From Flavobacterium psychrophilum (GTDB lineage Bacteria > Bacteroidota > Bacteroidia > Flavobacteriales > Flavobacteriaceae), in the NCBI GenBank assembly GCA_945878515.1, contig CAMCTL010000091.1:1-13574 (forward strand): 13,574 nucleotides of DNA. Direction: 5' to 3'. Shown in pieces: positions 1 to 8,131 of this stretch. Within the stretch, counting starts at the first letter, position 1. Each line of letters begins with the position of its first letter. Position numbers and translations under genes: made by a program. The notes under the pieces are model-generated. The model was not told the DNA's origin. It did not search any database and was given only the letters and a program-made list of their open reading frames with translations.

Positions 1-534
1 CAGGAATCTGATGTAGAAAATTTATTGGAAATTTCCATGAACGAGCCTGAAACTTGGGAATATTCTTTGATTCGTGCAAACGGAAAAGAAAACTTGGAAA
101 ATTATATTCAGATTGCCCTAAAAGCAAAAGAAAACAAAACCGATTTCCCTTTTATCGTTTTCGACAAAAAATTAGGAAAATATGCTGGAAGCACTCGTTT
201 TTATGATATTCAATTGCCATTCAAAACATTGCAATTGGGTTATACTTGGTACGGAAAAGATTTTCGGGGAACAGGTTTAAACAAACATTGTAAATTTTTG
301 CTCTTGCAATTTGCTTTTGAAACTCTTGGAATGGAACGCATAGAGTTCCGTGCCGACAACAACAACCAACGGAGCATTGCCGCAATGAAAAATATCGGTT
401 GCAAAGTCGAAGGTGTGCTTAGAAATCACATGCCAACCTTTGACAGCGAGGTGAGACGAGACAGTATTATTTTGAGCATTCTTCGCAAGGAATGGTTTGA
501 TGAGGTTAAAGCAAATTTAATGGCGAAATTATAA
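1..534 (+). CDS. GNAT-family N-acetyltransferase, RimJ/RimL type (5' end outside window)
   Basis: Probably transfers an acetyl group from acetyl-CoA to an amine, as RimJ/RimL-type GNAT proteins do; the substrate cannot be read from sequence. The frame is open from the first base of the window and continues upstream. The residues before the first internal start (QESDVENLLEIS) look like the usual N-terminal 'ESD..xLL.IS' stretch of this family, so the true start lies outside. Seen here: a central strand ending QLGYTWYGKDF, then RGTGLN, which fits the acetyl-CoA pyrophosphate-binding R/Q-x-x-G-x-G/A motif. The ERIEFRADNNNQRSIAAMKN segment follows; its N-x-x-S-x-x-x-M-x-x-x-G pattern is typical of the RimJ/RimL C-terminal half. 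The gene ends 15 nt before the next + strand gene, so the two are probably co-transcribed. The family assignment is secure; the specific role is unknown. Confidence 0.88.
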   Translation, partial: QESDVENLLEISMNEPETWEYSLIRANGKENLENYIQIALKAKENKTDFPFIVFDKKLGKYAGSTRFYDIQLPFKTLQLGYTWYGKDFRGTGLNKHCKFLLLQFAFETLGMERIEFRADNNNQRSIAAMKNIGCKVEGVLRNHMPTFDSEVRRDSIILSILRKEWFDEVKANLMAKL

Positions 535-549
535 TCAACGGTTTATTTT

Positions 550-897
550 ATGGGAACATTCGTTATCAGCAAACGATTTGATGATCGTTATAAATTTGTA
601 TTCACATCTAGAAAAGGGAACACTATTTTTACAAGTCCGTCATACGAACTCAAGATGGAATGCGAAGAAAGTATCGAAGAAATTAAAGCCAATATCGAAG
701 AATACACTTACGTGAAAGCAAGGGCTGCCAACGGAAAGTATTTTTTCAAAATGATGCTTGATGAGACCTTAATAGCCACAAGCCGAAAATATACCACGCC
801 TTTATTACTTGAGAAGGGCATTGATGAAATTAAAAGAACCGCGGTCAAATGCGATGTTTTGGATTTTACTATTAATGGGTTTGTGTTTTCCGATTAG
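550..897 (+). CDS. YegP/DUF1508-like small protein
   Basis: A 115-residue protein resembling the YegP (DUF1508) family, small proteins made of two tandem beta-beta-beta-alpha repeats of about 50 residues whose biochemical role is not established. Repeat one (about residues 4-50) holds the YKFVFTSRKGNTIFTSPSYE stretch, and repeat two (about 56-100) holds YFFKMMLDETLIATSRKY followed by a 'GIDEIK' helix. These match the family pattern 'F.f...aNGe.i..S..Y.sk.....GI..v'. The copies are divergent: the usual NGE turn is replaced by KGN in the first and DET in the second, so this is a moderate-confidence family call. It has no signal peptide or membrane segment and is probably cytoplasmic. It starts with ATG 15 nt after the acetyltransferase stop and converges on rodA 46 nt further on. 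Confidence 0.78.
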   Translation: MGTFVISKRFDDRYKFVFTSRKGNTIFTSPSYELKMECEESIEEIKANIEEYTYVKARAANGKYFFKMMLDETLIATSRKYTTPLLLEKGIDEIKRTAVKCDVLDFTINGFVFSD

Positions 898-927
898 TTT
901 TTTCTAATGATAATACATATAAAGTGT

Positions 928-958
928 AAAAAAAATCAATCGCCTACCACTCATTGAC
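928..958 (-). terminator. Candidate terminator at the end of the purH-mre-rodA operon
   Basis: On the - strand, TCAAT (957-953) can pair with ATTGA (940-936), giving a 5-bp stem (6 with a G-U pair) around a 12-nt loop. Eight Ts follow directly (935-928). The hairpin straddles the rodA stop codon at 944-946. The stem is short and AT-rich, so this may be a weak terminator, but the position and T-run are right for the end of the operon. Confidence 0.35.
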
Positions 959-2179
959 CTTATTGGCGTCCATTTTTATAAAAATAAAAAGCAAAATAGT
1001 AAAGCCCCAAAGTCCTGAACCACCATAAGAAAAGAAAGGCAATGGCACACCAATTGTTGGAAAAATACCCAAAACCATAGCAATATTCACAAAGAAATGA
1101 ATAAATAATATAGCTGCAACACAATAGCCATACACACGGCTGAATTTGGTTTTTTGTCTTTCAGCTAGGTAAATGATTCGAAGAAGTAACCCAACAAAAA
1201 GTCCTACTACTACTATCGATCCAGCAAAACCCCATTCTTCGCCAACCGTTGTAAAGATATAATCGGTGTGTTGCTCTGGTACAAAACCGCCTTTGGTTTG
1301 CGTTCCTTCAAGAAATCCTTTTCCAAGCCAACCTCCTGAACCTATAGCAATTTCAGATTGATTAGTATTATATCCAATACCTTTCATATCGACCGATTTG
1401 CCTAATAAAATATTAAATCGATCCCGATGATGTTGCTTGAAAACGTTTGTAAAAACATAATCTACAGAGAAAATAAAACCAGAAATTATGGCAAATAGAA
1501 TACTACTCAAAAAAATATTTCGGTCGCCTAATCTTGATTTGTAGTGAATAAAAACCAAACCTACTAACACTATCAATATTACATATAATGGCTGTAAAAC
1601 CAAGGTCAGCACAAATAAAAATATGGCACTAAATCCTGTCACTAAATACCAAGACGGTAAACCTTCACGAAATAGAACAATCAAAAATATAGTATAAATT
1701 AATGCGCTTCCTGGGTCAGGTTGAGGTAAAATAAGAACCACAGGCAAAAAAACGATAACCAATGCCTGAATTTGACGATTAACCTCTTTTAAATTAATCT
1801 GCGAATCACTCAAAAACTTTGCTAAAGCGAGTGCTGTTGCAACTTTTGCGAATTCTGAGGGTTGAATTGTAAAGCTCCCGATTCCATACCAACAGCGCTG
1901 TCCCGCAATGGTTTTACCAAAGGCAAATAAACCTAACAATGACAGTAAAGAAATTCCGTAAATAATTGCGGAATATTTTTCGTAGAATTTTCCATCGGCA
2001 TATAGTACAATAAAAATTAGAGGAATAGAAAATAAGATAAATAAGAACTGCTTTTCGGCTGTTCCTTCCATAGAAGATAGGGAGGAGGAATAAATATTCA
2101 ACCAACCCATTATCACTAATGCGATATAAATAACTATGCTAATCCAATCGATGTTGGTGGTTAGACTTTGATTTTTCAT
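944..2179 (-). CDS. rodA: RodA, SEDS-family peptidoglycan glycosyltransferase
   Basis: RodA polymerises lipid II into glycan strands in the inner membrane and works with PBP2 in the elongasome. The 411-residue protein is almost entirely hydrophobic helices (about ten), as expected for SEDS proteins. Recognisable motifs are IQPSEFAKVATALALAKFL around 105-123, PQPDPGSA at 152-159, KGFLEGTQTKGGFVPEQHTDYIF around 287-309 and PFFSYGGSG at 381-389. Asp306 in QHTDYIF corresponds to the catalytic aspartate of the family, and GEEWGFAG at 313-320 follows it. The ATG overlaps the stop codon of the upstream PBP2 gene by 4 nt (ATGA), consistent with translational coupling of the two partner enzymes. It is the last gene of the operon. 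RodA is preferred over FtsW because of its neighbours mrdA and mreBCD. Confidence 0.96.
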   Translation of the reverse strand: MKNQSLTTNIDWISIVIYIALVIMGWLNIYSSSLSSMEGTAEKQFLFILFSIPLIFIVLYADGKFYEKYSAIIYGISLLSLLGLFAFGKTIAGQRCWYGIGSFTIQPSEFAKVATALALAKFLSDSQINLKEVNRQIQALVIVFLPVVLILPQPDPGSALIYTIFLIVLFREGLPSWYLVTGFSAIFLFVLTLVLQPLYVILIVLVGLVFIHYKSRLGDRNIFLSSILFAIISGFIFSVDYVFTNVFKQHHRDRFNILLGKSVDMKGIGYNTNQSEIAIGSGGWLGKGFLEGTQTKGGFVPEQHTDYIFTTVGEEWGFAGSIVVVGLFVGLLLRIIYLAERQKTKFSRVYGYCVAAILFIHFFVNIAMVLGIFPTIGVPLPFFSYGGSGLWGFTILLFIFIKMDANKVNEW

Positions 2180-4119
2180 TGCGCATTTATTTTTGTCGTA
2201 GAATCTATTTTTATTTTCGGAACTATTATTTTGCTTTTAGCAATAGAATCTTTTATTCTCATTTCTTTTTTTACCACTTCTGAAAGTCCGCCTAATTTGG
2301 CGTATCGGTCTTGCAAACTTCTTGCTAAAGTTCTTTTTTCTAAATCAATTCTTGTAATTTTTCCTGTCAAATACTTTTCAATCATTAAACTTGCAATTGG
2401 ACCTGCTATTGTAGATCCAAATCCTCCGTTTTCGACCATTATTGCTATGGCAATTTTTGGATTATCTTTTGGAGCAAAGGCAACAAATATTGAATGATCT
2501 TCGAGTTTTGTTCGAACACCACCAATTTTTGCAAAATTCTCAGCAGTTCCAGTTTTTCCACAAATTTCAATTCCTTCTACTCGCAAACCAGCGGCTGTTC
2601 CGAAATTGTACACGTCAAACAAGCCTTGAATCATTGGTTTAAAATGGCTTTTGTCTATGGTTGTCACATGTCTAGTTGTGTATTTTTTGTCTATTTTTTT
2701 TCCTTCAATTTTTTTAATGATATGAGGCGTGTAATAATAGCCCTCGTTAGCCACTGTCGCCATCATATTGGCTAGTTGTATTGGAGTCAACAATACTTCT
2801 CCTTGTCCAATAGCATTAGAAATGATGGTTTTTCCGCTGTATCCCCAACCTGGATATATTTTTTTATATGTTTTTGAATTGGGAATTTTTCCTTTCTTAC
2901 CCGTTGGCAAATCATATCCCATAAATTGACCGAGACCAAAACTTTTTACGTGTTCACTCCAAACATCCACAGCATAAGGTGTGTTTTTATACTTACCAAT
3001 AGTTCGCAAATAAACATTAGAAAAATAGGCGTTACAGGATTTATAAACTCCAACATTTAGATCTCTATATCCACCACCACAATGACACCTTTGAAATCTT
3101 CCCGGTGCGTATGCAAATCCTCCATTGCAAATAAATCTAGTTTGTGTATCAATTATATTTTCTTGTAAACCCACCAATCCAGTCAATATTTTAAATGGCG
3201 AACCAGGCGGATATTCGGCTAACAATCCACGGTCATAAAGTGGTTTCGCAATAGAATCGCGATACAGCATCGTATAATTTTTAGAACGTTGGCGACCAAC
3301 TAAAATAGCTGGATCATAATTTGGTGCTGTAACCAAGGCTAATATTTCGCCTGTCTTGGGTTCGATTGCAACAATTCCACCTCGTTTATTGATCATTAAT
3401 TCCTCGCCGTATTTTTGAAGTTCCAGATCGATAGTCAAATTGAGATCTTCGCCTTGAACAGCGATGGTGTCGTATTTTCCTTCTTTGAAAGAGCCAATTT
3501 CACGATTGAACTTGTCTTTTTGAATGTATTTTACACCTTTTATTCCCCGTAAAATTCCCTCATAGCTTTCTTCGACACCTTGTTTTCCAATTAAATCACC
3601 GCTGTTGTAATAGGGGTTTTTCTCAATTAATTTCTCGTTGACTTGCGTAATAAAACCAAAGATGTTGGCTCCAAATTTTACCTGATAATCTCTCAAGGAA
3701 CGCTTTTGAAAATAAAAGCCCTCAAATTTGCGAATCTTTTCTTGAAATGCCGCAAACTCACTTTTATTTAATTGCGGCAAAAATACCGACGGCAATCTCG
3801 GACTATACACTTTTGCTTTTTCTATTTTCTTGATAAAGTCTTCTTTTGTAATGGCTAATAATTCGCAAAATTCTAAAGTGTCAAGTTCTTTAACCTCACG
3901 GGGAATTACCATAATATCGTAAGAAGGCTGGTTTGCAACCAACAATTTTCCATTTCTATCATAAATATAGCCTCTTTCGGGATATTCATACTTTATTTTA
4001 ATGGCATTGTTATCCGACTTTAGTTTAAATGAATCGTTGATAACTTGTAAATAGAAAAGGCGAATTACCAACAAAGACCCACCAATTATAATCATCGTAG
4101 AAAGCAACACTTTTCTCAT
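2176..4119 (-). CDS. mrdA: Penicillin-binding protein 2 (elongasome D,D-transpeptidase)
   Basis: A class B PBP that cross-links peptidoglycan in the periplasm during lateral-wall growth, partnered with RodA. The 647-residue protein has one N-terminal membrane helix (about 5-25) and a PBP-dimer/pedestal domain (about 45-215, beginning with ERGYIYDRNGKLLVANQPSYD). The transpeptidase domain (about 245-585) carries SPFK (nucleophile Ser307, Lys310), SCN (361-363) and KTGTAE (522-527). Cysteines 331, 345, 347 and 362 plus His346 cluster in sequence just before and in the SxN motif. This recalls the zinc site reported in Acinetobacter PBP2 and is described as a finding. After the transpeptidase domain there is a charged tail of about 60 residues, rich in Lys, Arg and Ile. 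The gene overlaps mreD upstream and rodA downstream by 4 nt each. PBP2 is favoured over PBP3/FtsI by context. Confidence 0.96.
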   Translation of the reverse strand: MRKVLLSTMIIIGGSLLVIRLFYLQVINDSFKLKSDNNAIKIKYEYPERGYIYDRNGKLLVANQPSYDIMVIPREVKELDTLEFCELLAITKEDFIKKIEKAKVYSPRLPSVFLPQLNKSEFAAFQEKIRKFEGFYFQKRSLRDYQVKFGANIFGFITQVNEKLIEKNPYYNSGDLIGKQGVEESYEGILRGIKGVKYIQKDKFNREIGSFKEGKYDTIAVQGEDLNLTIDLELQKYGEELMINKRGGIVAIEPKTGEILALVTAPNYDPAILVGRQRSKNYTMLYRDSIAKPLYDRGLLAEYPPGSPFKILTGLVGLQENIIDTQTRFICNGGFAYAPGRFQRCHCGGGYRDLNVGVYKSCNAYFSNVYLRTIGKYKNTPYAVDVWSEHVKSFGLGQFMGYDLPTGKKGKIPNSKTYKKIYPGWGYSGKTIISNAIGQGEVLLTPIQLANMMATVANEGYYYTPHIIKKIEGKKIDKKYTTRHVTTIDKSHFKPMIQGLFDVYNFGTAAGLRVEGIEICGKTGTAENFAKIGGVRTKLEDHSIFVAFAPKDNPKIAIAIMVENGGFGSTIAGPIASLMIEKYLTGKITRIDLEKRTLARSLQDRYAKLGGLSEVVKKEMRIKDSIAKSKIIVPKIKIDSTTKINAQ

Positions 4120-4622
4120 CGTCTATTTGGCTTGGTAAGATATATTATAATGATGCAAATTATTATGGTAAAGACAGTGCTTGAAAGTGTTCGAATCAAA
4201 ATTTCTAAGACTAAAATAAATTTAAACGCTTCAAGTGAAAACAACACCAAATGATGAATAAGTACAGAAAATAGTATAAAAGTAAATCTTTCAGGAGTAA
4301 GAACATCATTTAATCTAATGGTTTGATATTCATAACTTAATCCAAAGGCAAACTTAAATAGATAAGGCCTGTAATAGGCAAGAATTACACAAGCTGTTGT
4401 GTGAAATCCACCTGAATTACTGAACATATCCATAACAAGTCCAAGAAAAAAACTTGCTGCCAACAGTCCAGTCTTATTGCCGTTTACTGGATATAAGATG
4501 ATAAAAAGAATATATGGATAAGGACTGATATAGCCCAGAAAGTTCATATTATTAAAAACAATAATTTGAACGGCCAATAGCAGTACAAAACGAAAAATAT
4601 TTATGAATAAAGCACTATTCAT
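4116..4622 (-). CDS. mreD: Rod shape-determining protein MreD
   Basis: MreD is a small integral membrane component of the elongasome that associates with MreC. The 168-residue product is very hydrophobic, with about five membrane segments (roughly 7-25, 34-47, 52-68, 113-135 and 140-162) and a short basic tail (TKPNRR). The PYPYILFIILYP stretch and the following GLLAASFFLGLVMDMFSNSGGFHT segment, with its G-x-x-M-D and G-x-H turns, fit the MreD pattern. Sequence conservation in this family is low, so the name rests equally on its place between mreC and mrdA. Its ATG lies inside the end of mreC (8-nt overlap), and its stop overlaps the mrdA start by 4 nt, so it is expected to be translationally coupled on both sides. 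Confidence 0.92.
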   Translation of the reverse strand: MNSALFINIFRFVLLLAVQIIVFNNMNFLGYISPYPYILFIILYPVNGNKTGLLAASFFLGLVMDMFSNSGGFHTTACVILAYYRPYLFKFAFGLSYEYQTIRLNDVLTPERFTFILFSVLIHHLVLFSLEAFKFILVLEILIRTLSSTVFTIIICIIIIYLTKPNRR

Positions 4623-5442
4623 CTTTTTCTTGCTTTTTTTCTAAATTAAGTATTTCATTTCGATTTTTATTTTTAATGATATATACATGCCCCAAATTTG
4701 TCATATCATTAAAAAGTTTTATATCTAAGGTGTAATAGTTGTTTTGATTATTGATGTAAATCCTGTCAATAGTTCCAATATTAATATTTTCAGGAAATAT
4801 TACGGATTGCCCACCTGTTACAATAGTATCTCCTTTTCTTATGGACGCTAATCTTGGAACATCGGTCAATTGTGCAAAACCTGTGTTTTTTCCGTCCCAT
4901 GTCAATGAACCAAAATGATTTGATTTTTTTAGTTTTGCGTTGATTTGAGATTTGATATTTAAAATACTTAATACAGTCGAATAATTGCTCGAAGTATTAT
5001 CGATGATACCTACAATTCCCAAACTATTTATGACACCCATATCTGGTTTAACTCCTTGAAAACTTCCTGAATTAACGGTTAAATAATTTTCGTGTGTATT
5101 AAATGTGTTGTGAATGACTCTAGAAACTATAATGTCTGTTTGTTTTACTCCTTTTAGACTGTCTAATTTTGGAATATTAGTTGTATCTTTTGCATTTAAA
5201 AGTAAATTTCTCAAGGCAGCATTTTCTTGCGCAAGTGCATCGTTCTGAGTTCTTAAGTTAAAATAGGCACGAACATAATCAATTCGTTCATAAACGCCTC
5301 CACTTATAAAATTAGCCGAACTAATAATTCTACTTCGGTGGTACGAATGGGACTGAATAGACAGCGAAAGTGATATGCCTAAAAGCAGCAAAAACAGCAA
5401 TCTATTACTGTTTTTATAAATAAAATTAAATATTTGCTGCAT
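4615..5442 (-). CDS. mreC: Rod shape-determining protein MreC
   Basis: MreC is an inner-membrane protein whose periplasmic beta domains bind and activate PBP2 in the elongasome. The 275-residue product has a short cytoplasmic N-terminus and one membrane helix (about 13-31). A coiled-coil-like stretch follows (about 60-85, rich in Asn, Ala, Leu and Glu). The beta-rich core carries the family hallmarks VNSGSFQGVKPDMGVI (123-138), GIVGIID (142-148) and GDTIVTGGQSVIFPENINIG (204-223). The last 20 residues are strongly charged and rich in Lys and Glu. The ATG lies 59 nt downstream of mreB, a gap in which I find no clear promoter, and the 3' end overlaps mreD by 8 nt. Confidence 0.95.
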   Translation of the reverse strand: MQQIFNFIYKNSNRLLFLLLLGISLSLSIQSHSYHRSRIISSANFISGGVYERIDYVRAYFNLRTQNDALAQENAALRNLLLNAKDTTNIPKLDSLKGVKQTDIIVSRVIHNTFNTHENYLTVNSGSFQGVKPDMGVINSLGIVGIIDNTSSNYSTVLSILNIKSQINAKLKKSNHFGSLTWDGKNTGFAQLTDVPRLASIRKGDTIVTGGQSVIFPENINIGTIDRIYINNQNNYYTLDIKLFNDMTNLGHVYIIKNKNRNEILNLEKKQEKDE

Positions 5443-5501
5443 TTCTTAGCGGTACATTTTAGGTTGAAATTAGATATTGGTCTCGATAAATTTTAGCATT
5501 T

Positions 5502-6530
5502 TTATTTTATCAATACACTTTTGAATCGGCTAAGATTTTTTAGTGCCATTCCGGTTCCACGAACCACGGCTCTTAAAGGATCTTCGGCAATATATACTGG
5601 TAAATCTGTTTTTTGTGAAATTCTCTTGTCAAGTCCTCTCAACATCGAACCGCCACCTGCTAGATAAATTCCAGTGTTGTAAATATCCGCTGCTAATTCC
5701 GGTGGTGTTTGAGATAAAGTTTCCATTACAGCATCTTCCACGCGTTGAATCGATTTGTCTAATGCTTTGGCAATTTCTCGATAGGAAACCGACACTTGTT
5801 TGGGTTTTCCGGTCAATAAATCTCTACCTTGAACAGACATATCTTCTGGCGGAGTTTCCAAATCTTCTACAGCTGCTCCTACCTGAATTTTAATTTTTTC
5901 GGCAGTACTTTCTCCAACAAAAAGGTTGTGTTGGGTACGCATGTAGTACACAATATCATTGGTAAACACATCTCCAGCAATTTTTACAGATTTGTCGCAA
6001 ACAATTCCACCCAAAGCAATTACTGCAATTTCAGTTGTGCCACCACCAATATCTACAATCATATTTCCTTTGGGTTGCATGATGTCAATTCCAATACCAA
6101 TTGCAGCCGCCATTGGTTCATGAATCAAATATACTTCTTTGCCATTTACTCGTTCGCAAGATTCTTTTACCGCTCTCATTTCCACTTCGGTAATTCCAGA
6201 CGGAATACAAACTACCATTCTTAATGCAGGCGTAAACATTCTTTTTTTCAAAGCTGGAATGCTTTTAATAAGCATGCTTATCATTTTTTCTGAGGCATCA
6301 AAATCGGCAATTACACCGTCTTTCAACGGTCTTATCGTTTTAATGTTTTCATGGGTTTTCCCTTGCATCATGTTGGCTTCTTTTCCAACTGCAATAATTT
6401 TCCCTGATATTCTATCACGAGCAACAATAGAAGGACTGTCTATAACTACTTTGTCATTATGAATGATTAAAGTGTTTGCGGTACCAAGGTCTATCGCAAT
6501 ATCCTCGGTCATGAAATCAAAAAATCCCAT
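5502..6530 (-). CDS. mreB: Rod shape-determining actin-like protein MreB
   Basis: MreB is the bacterial actin homologue that forms membrane-bound filaments in the cytoplasm and orients cell-wall synthesis. At 342 residues it has the usual length. Visible ATPase-fold motifs are phosphate-1 DLGTANTL (14-21), the HEPMAAAIG segment with Glu138, phosphate-2 DIGGGTTE (160-167), and the adenosine motif AGGGSMLRG (291-299). The N-terminus MGFFDFMTEDIAIDLGT gives a short amphipathic stretch before the first strand, as expected for membrane attachment. The start is the ATG at 6530. It lies 51 nt after purH and 59 nt before mreC. A TAnnTTTG-like element in the purH-mreB gap suggests it can also be transcribed independently of purH. 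Confidence 0.98.
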   Translation of the reverse strand: MGFFDFMTEDIAIDLGTANTLIIHNDKVVIDSPSIVARDRISGKIIAVGKEANMMQGKTHENIKTIRPLKDGVIADFDASEKMISMLIKSIPALKKRMFTPALRMVVCIPSGITEVEMRAVKESCERVNGKEVYLIHEPMAAAIGIGIDIMQPKGNMIVDIGGGTTEIAVIALGGIVCDKSVKIAGDVFTNDIVYYMRTQHNLFVGESTAEKIKIQVGAAVEDLETPPEDMSVQGRDLLTGKPKQVSVSYREIAKALDKSIQRVEDAVMETLSQTPPELAADIYNTGIYLAGGGSMLRGLDKRISQKTDLPVYIAEDPLRAVVRGTGMALKNLSRFKSVLIK

Positions 6531-6567
6531 AAGTTGTAGGGGTTTAAAATTTATAAAATATAATTTG

Positions 6568-6575
6568 CAAAGCTA
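6568..6575 (-). promoter_or_regulatory. Possible internal -7 promoter element upstream of mreB
   Basis: On the - strand the purH-mreB gap contains TAGCTTTG, a full match to the Bacteroidota -7 consensus TAnnTTTG, 37 nt before the mreB ATG. I do not find a good TTG-type -33 element at the expected 19-21 nt upstream, where the sequence runs into the purH stop region. An internal promoter that uncouples the mre genes from purH is plausible but unproven. Confidence 0.4.
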
Positions 6576-6581
6576 AACAAA

Positions 6582-8108
6582 TTAATGTTTGAAATGACGA
6601 GTTCCAGTAAATACCATTGCCAATTTATTTTCATTGCAATAATCAATACTTAATTGGTCTTTTATGGATCCACCGGGTTGAATTACAGCGGTGATTCCAG
6701 CATTTTTTGCAATTTCAACACAATCTGGAAATGGAAAAAAAGCATCACTCGCCATCGAAGCTCCATTTAAATTAAATCCGAAAACTTTTGCTTTTTCAAT
6801 AGCTTGCAATAAAGCATCTACTCTAGAAGTTTGTCCTGTTCCTGAAGCAATCAATGTTCCGTTTTTTGCAAATACAATTGTGTTTGATTTGGTATTTTTA
6901 CACACTTTCGATGCAAAAATTAAATCTGCTATTTCCTGATCTGTTGGAGTTGTTTTTGTAACTACTTTTAAGTCTGCTGCGGCGTCTGTAATATTGTTTC
7001 TTTCTTGAACTAGAATTCCATTCAAGCAAGTTCGCACTTGTTTTTCTGGCAAAGCAACTTCGTTTTGAATTAGAATTATTCTGTTTTTCTTTTCTTGCAA
7101 AATGGCAGTAGCCGCCTCTTCATAACTCGGAGCAATCACTACTTCACAAAATAATTTGTTGATTTCTTTAGCTGTTTCAATATCAATTTTTGTATTGGAA
7201 ATCAAAACACCACCAAAAGCTGAAGTTGGGTCGCAAGCCAAAGCTACGTTATAAGCTTCGCTAATGGTTGGTCGTGTTGCTAATCCACACGCGTTATTGT
7301 GCTTTAAGATGGCGAACGTAGGCTCGTCATTTTTGAATTCATTAATTAAATTTACTGCTGCATCAACATCTAATAAATTATTATAAGACAATTCTTTTCC
7401 ATGTATTTTTTGGAACATGGCATCAAAATCGCCAAAGAAAAATCCTTTTTGATGTGGATTTTCGCCATATCTCAAAATTTGTCCATCAGCAATACTAGTT
7501 TTGAAAACAGTCTCGTCTGTATTGAAATAATTGAAAATCGCAGTATCGTAATGAGAAGAAACGTGAAAAGCTTTTGTGGCAAATAATTTTCTGTCTTCTA
7601 AAGTTGTAGCTCCATTTTGTTTGCTGATGATGTCTAAAAGCAAAGGATATTCAGCTACCGAAGGAACGATTACCGTATCCTTGAAGTTTTTTGCGGCAGC
7701 ACGAATTAACGAAATGCCACCAATATCTATTTTTTCGATAATATCACTTTCGCTAGCGCCAGAAGCAACGGTTTTTTCGAAAGGATATAAATCAACGATA
7801 ACCAAATCAATTTGCGGAATATTGTATTCCTTCATTTGCTTTACGTCACTTTCGTTATCTTGACGATTTAAAATTCCGCCAAAAACTTTTGGATGCAACG
7901 TTTTTACTCTTCCGCCAAGAATTGATGGATAGGAAGTAACATCTTCGACTGGAACAACTGGAATGCCCAGATTTTTAATAAATTCTTCTGTTCCTCCAGT
8001 TGAATAAAAAACTACATTTTGTTCGTGTAATTTTTTTATTATGGGTTCAAGTCCTTCTTTTGAAAAGACAGAAATTAATGCAGATTGAATAGTTTTTGTG
8101 TGGTTCAT
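6582..8108 (-). CDS. purH: Bifunctional AICAR transformylase / IMP cyclohydrolase PurH
   Basis: PurH carries out the last two steps of de novo purine synthesis in the cytoplasm. It formylates AICAR with 10-formyl-tetrahydrofolate and then closes the ring to give IMP. The 508-residue protein starts with the MGS-fold cyclohydrolase domain (about 7-135; SVFSKEGL, STGGTEEFIKNLG, and GGRVKTLHPKVFGGIL at 65-80). The transformylase domain follows (about 140-508), with RYGENPHQ (213-220), SYNN (241-244) and the catalytic Lys-His pair at 269-270 in KHNNACG. The C-terminus GTRHFKH is typical. KHNNACG has Ala where many PurH proteins have Pro. The ATG at 8108 lies just below a near-consensus promoter, and the gene leads the operon whose other members are the elongasome genes. 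Confidence 0.98.
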   Translation of the reverse strand: MNHTKTIQSALISVFSKEGLEPIIKKLHEQNVVFYSTGGTEEFIKNLGIPVVPVEDVTSYPSILGGRVKTLHPKVFGGILNRQDNESDVKQMKEYNIPQIDLVIVDLYPFEKTVASGASESDIIEKIDIGGISLIRAAAKNFKDTVIVPSVAEYPLLLDIISKQNGATTLEDRKLFATKAFHVSSHYDTAIFNYFNTDETVFKTSIADGQILRYGENPHQKGFFFGDFDAMFQKIHGKELSYNNLLDVDAAVNLINEFKNDEPTFAILKHNNACGLATRPTISEAYNVALACDPTSAFGGVLISNTKIDIETAKEINKLFCEVVIAPSYEEAATAILQEKKNRIILIQNEVALPEKQVRTCLNGILVQERNNITDAAADLKVVTKTTPTDQEIADLIFASKVCKNTKSNTIVFAKNGTLIASGTGQTSRVDALLQAIEKAKVFGFNLNGASMASDAFFPFPDCVEIAKNAGITAVIQPGGSIKDQLSIDYCNENKLAMVFTGTRHFKH

Positions 8109-8131
8109 TTTGTGGTAAGAAATTTATGGTG

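Noticed and set aside
890..912. ATTAG-T6-CTAAT inverted repeat after the YegP-like gene
   Set aside because: The stem is only five AT-rich pairs with no T-run after it, so it is not convincing as a + strand terminator.
2168..2775. Open frames on the + strand antisense to mrdA
   Set aside because: They mirror conserved PBP2 codons and show no recognisable domain or consistent start context.
5443..5501. Promoter in the mreB-mreC gap
   Set aside because: No TAnnTTTG element is present on the - strand; mreC is best treated as part of the operon.
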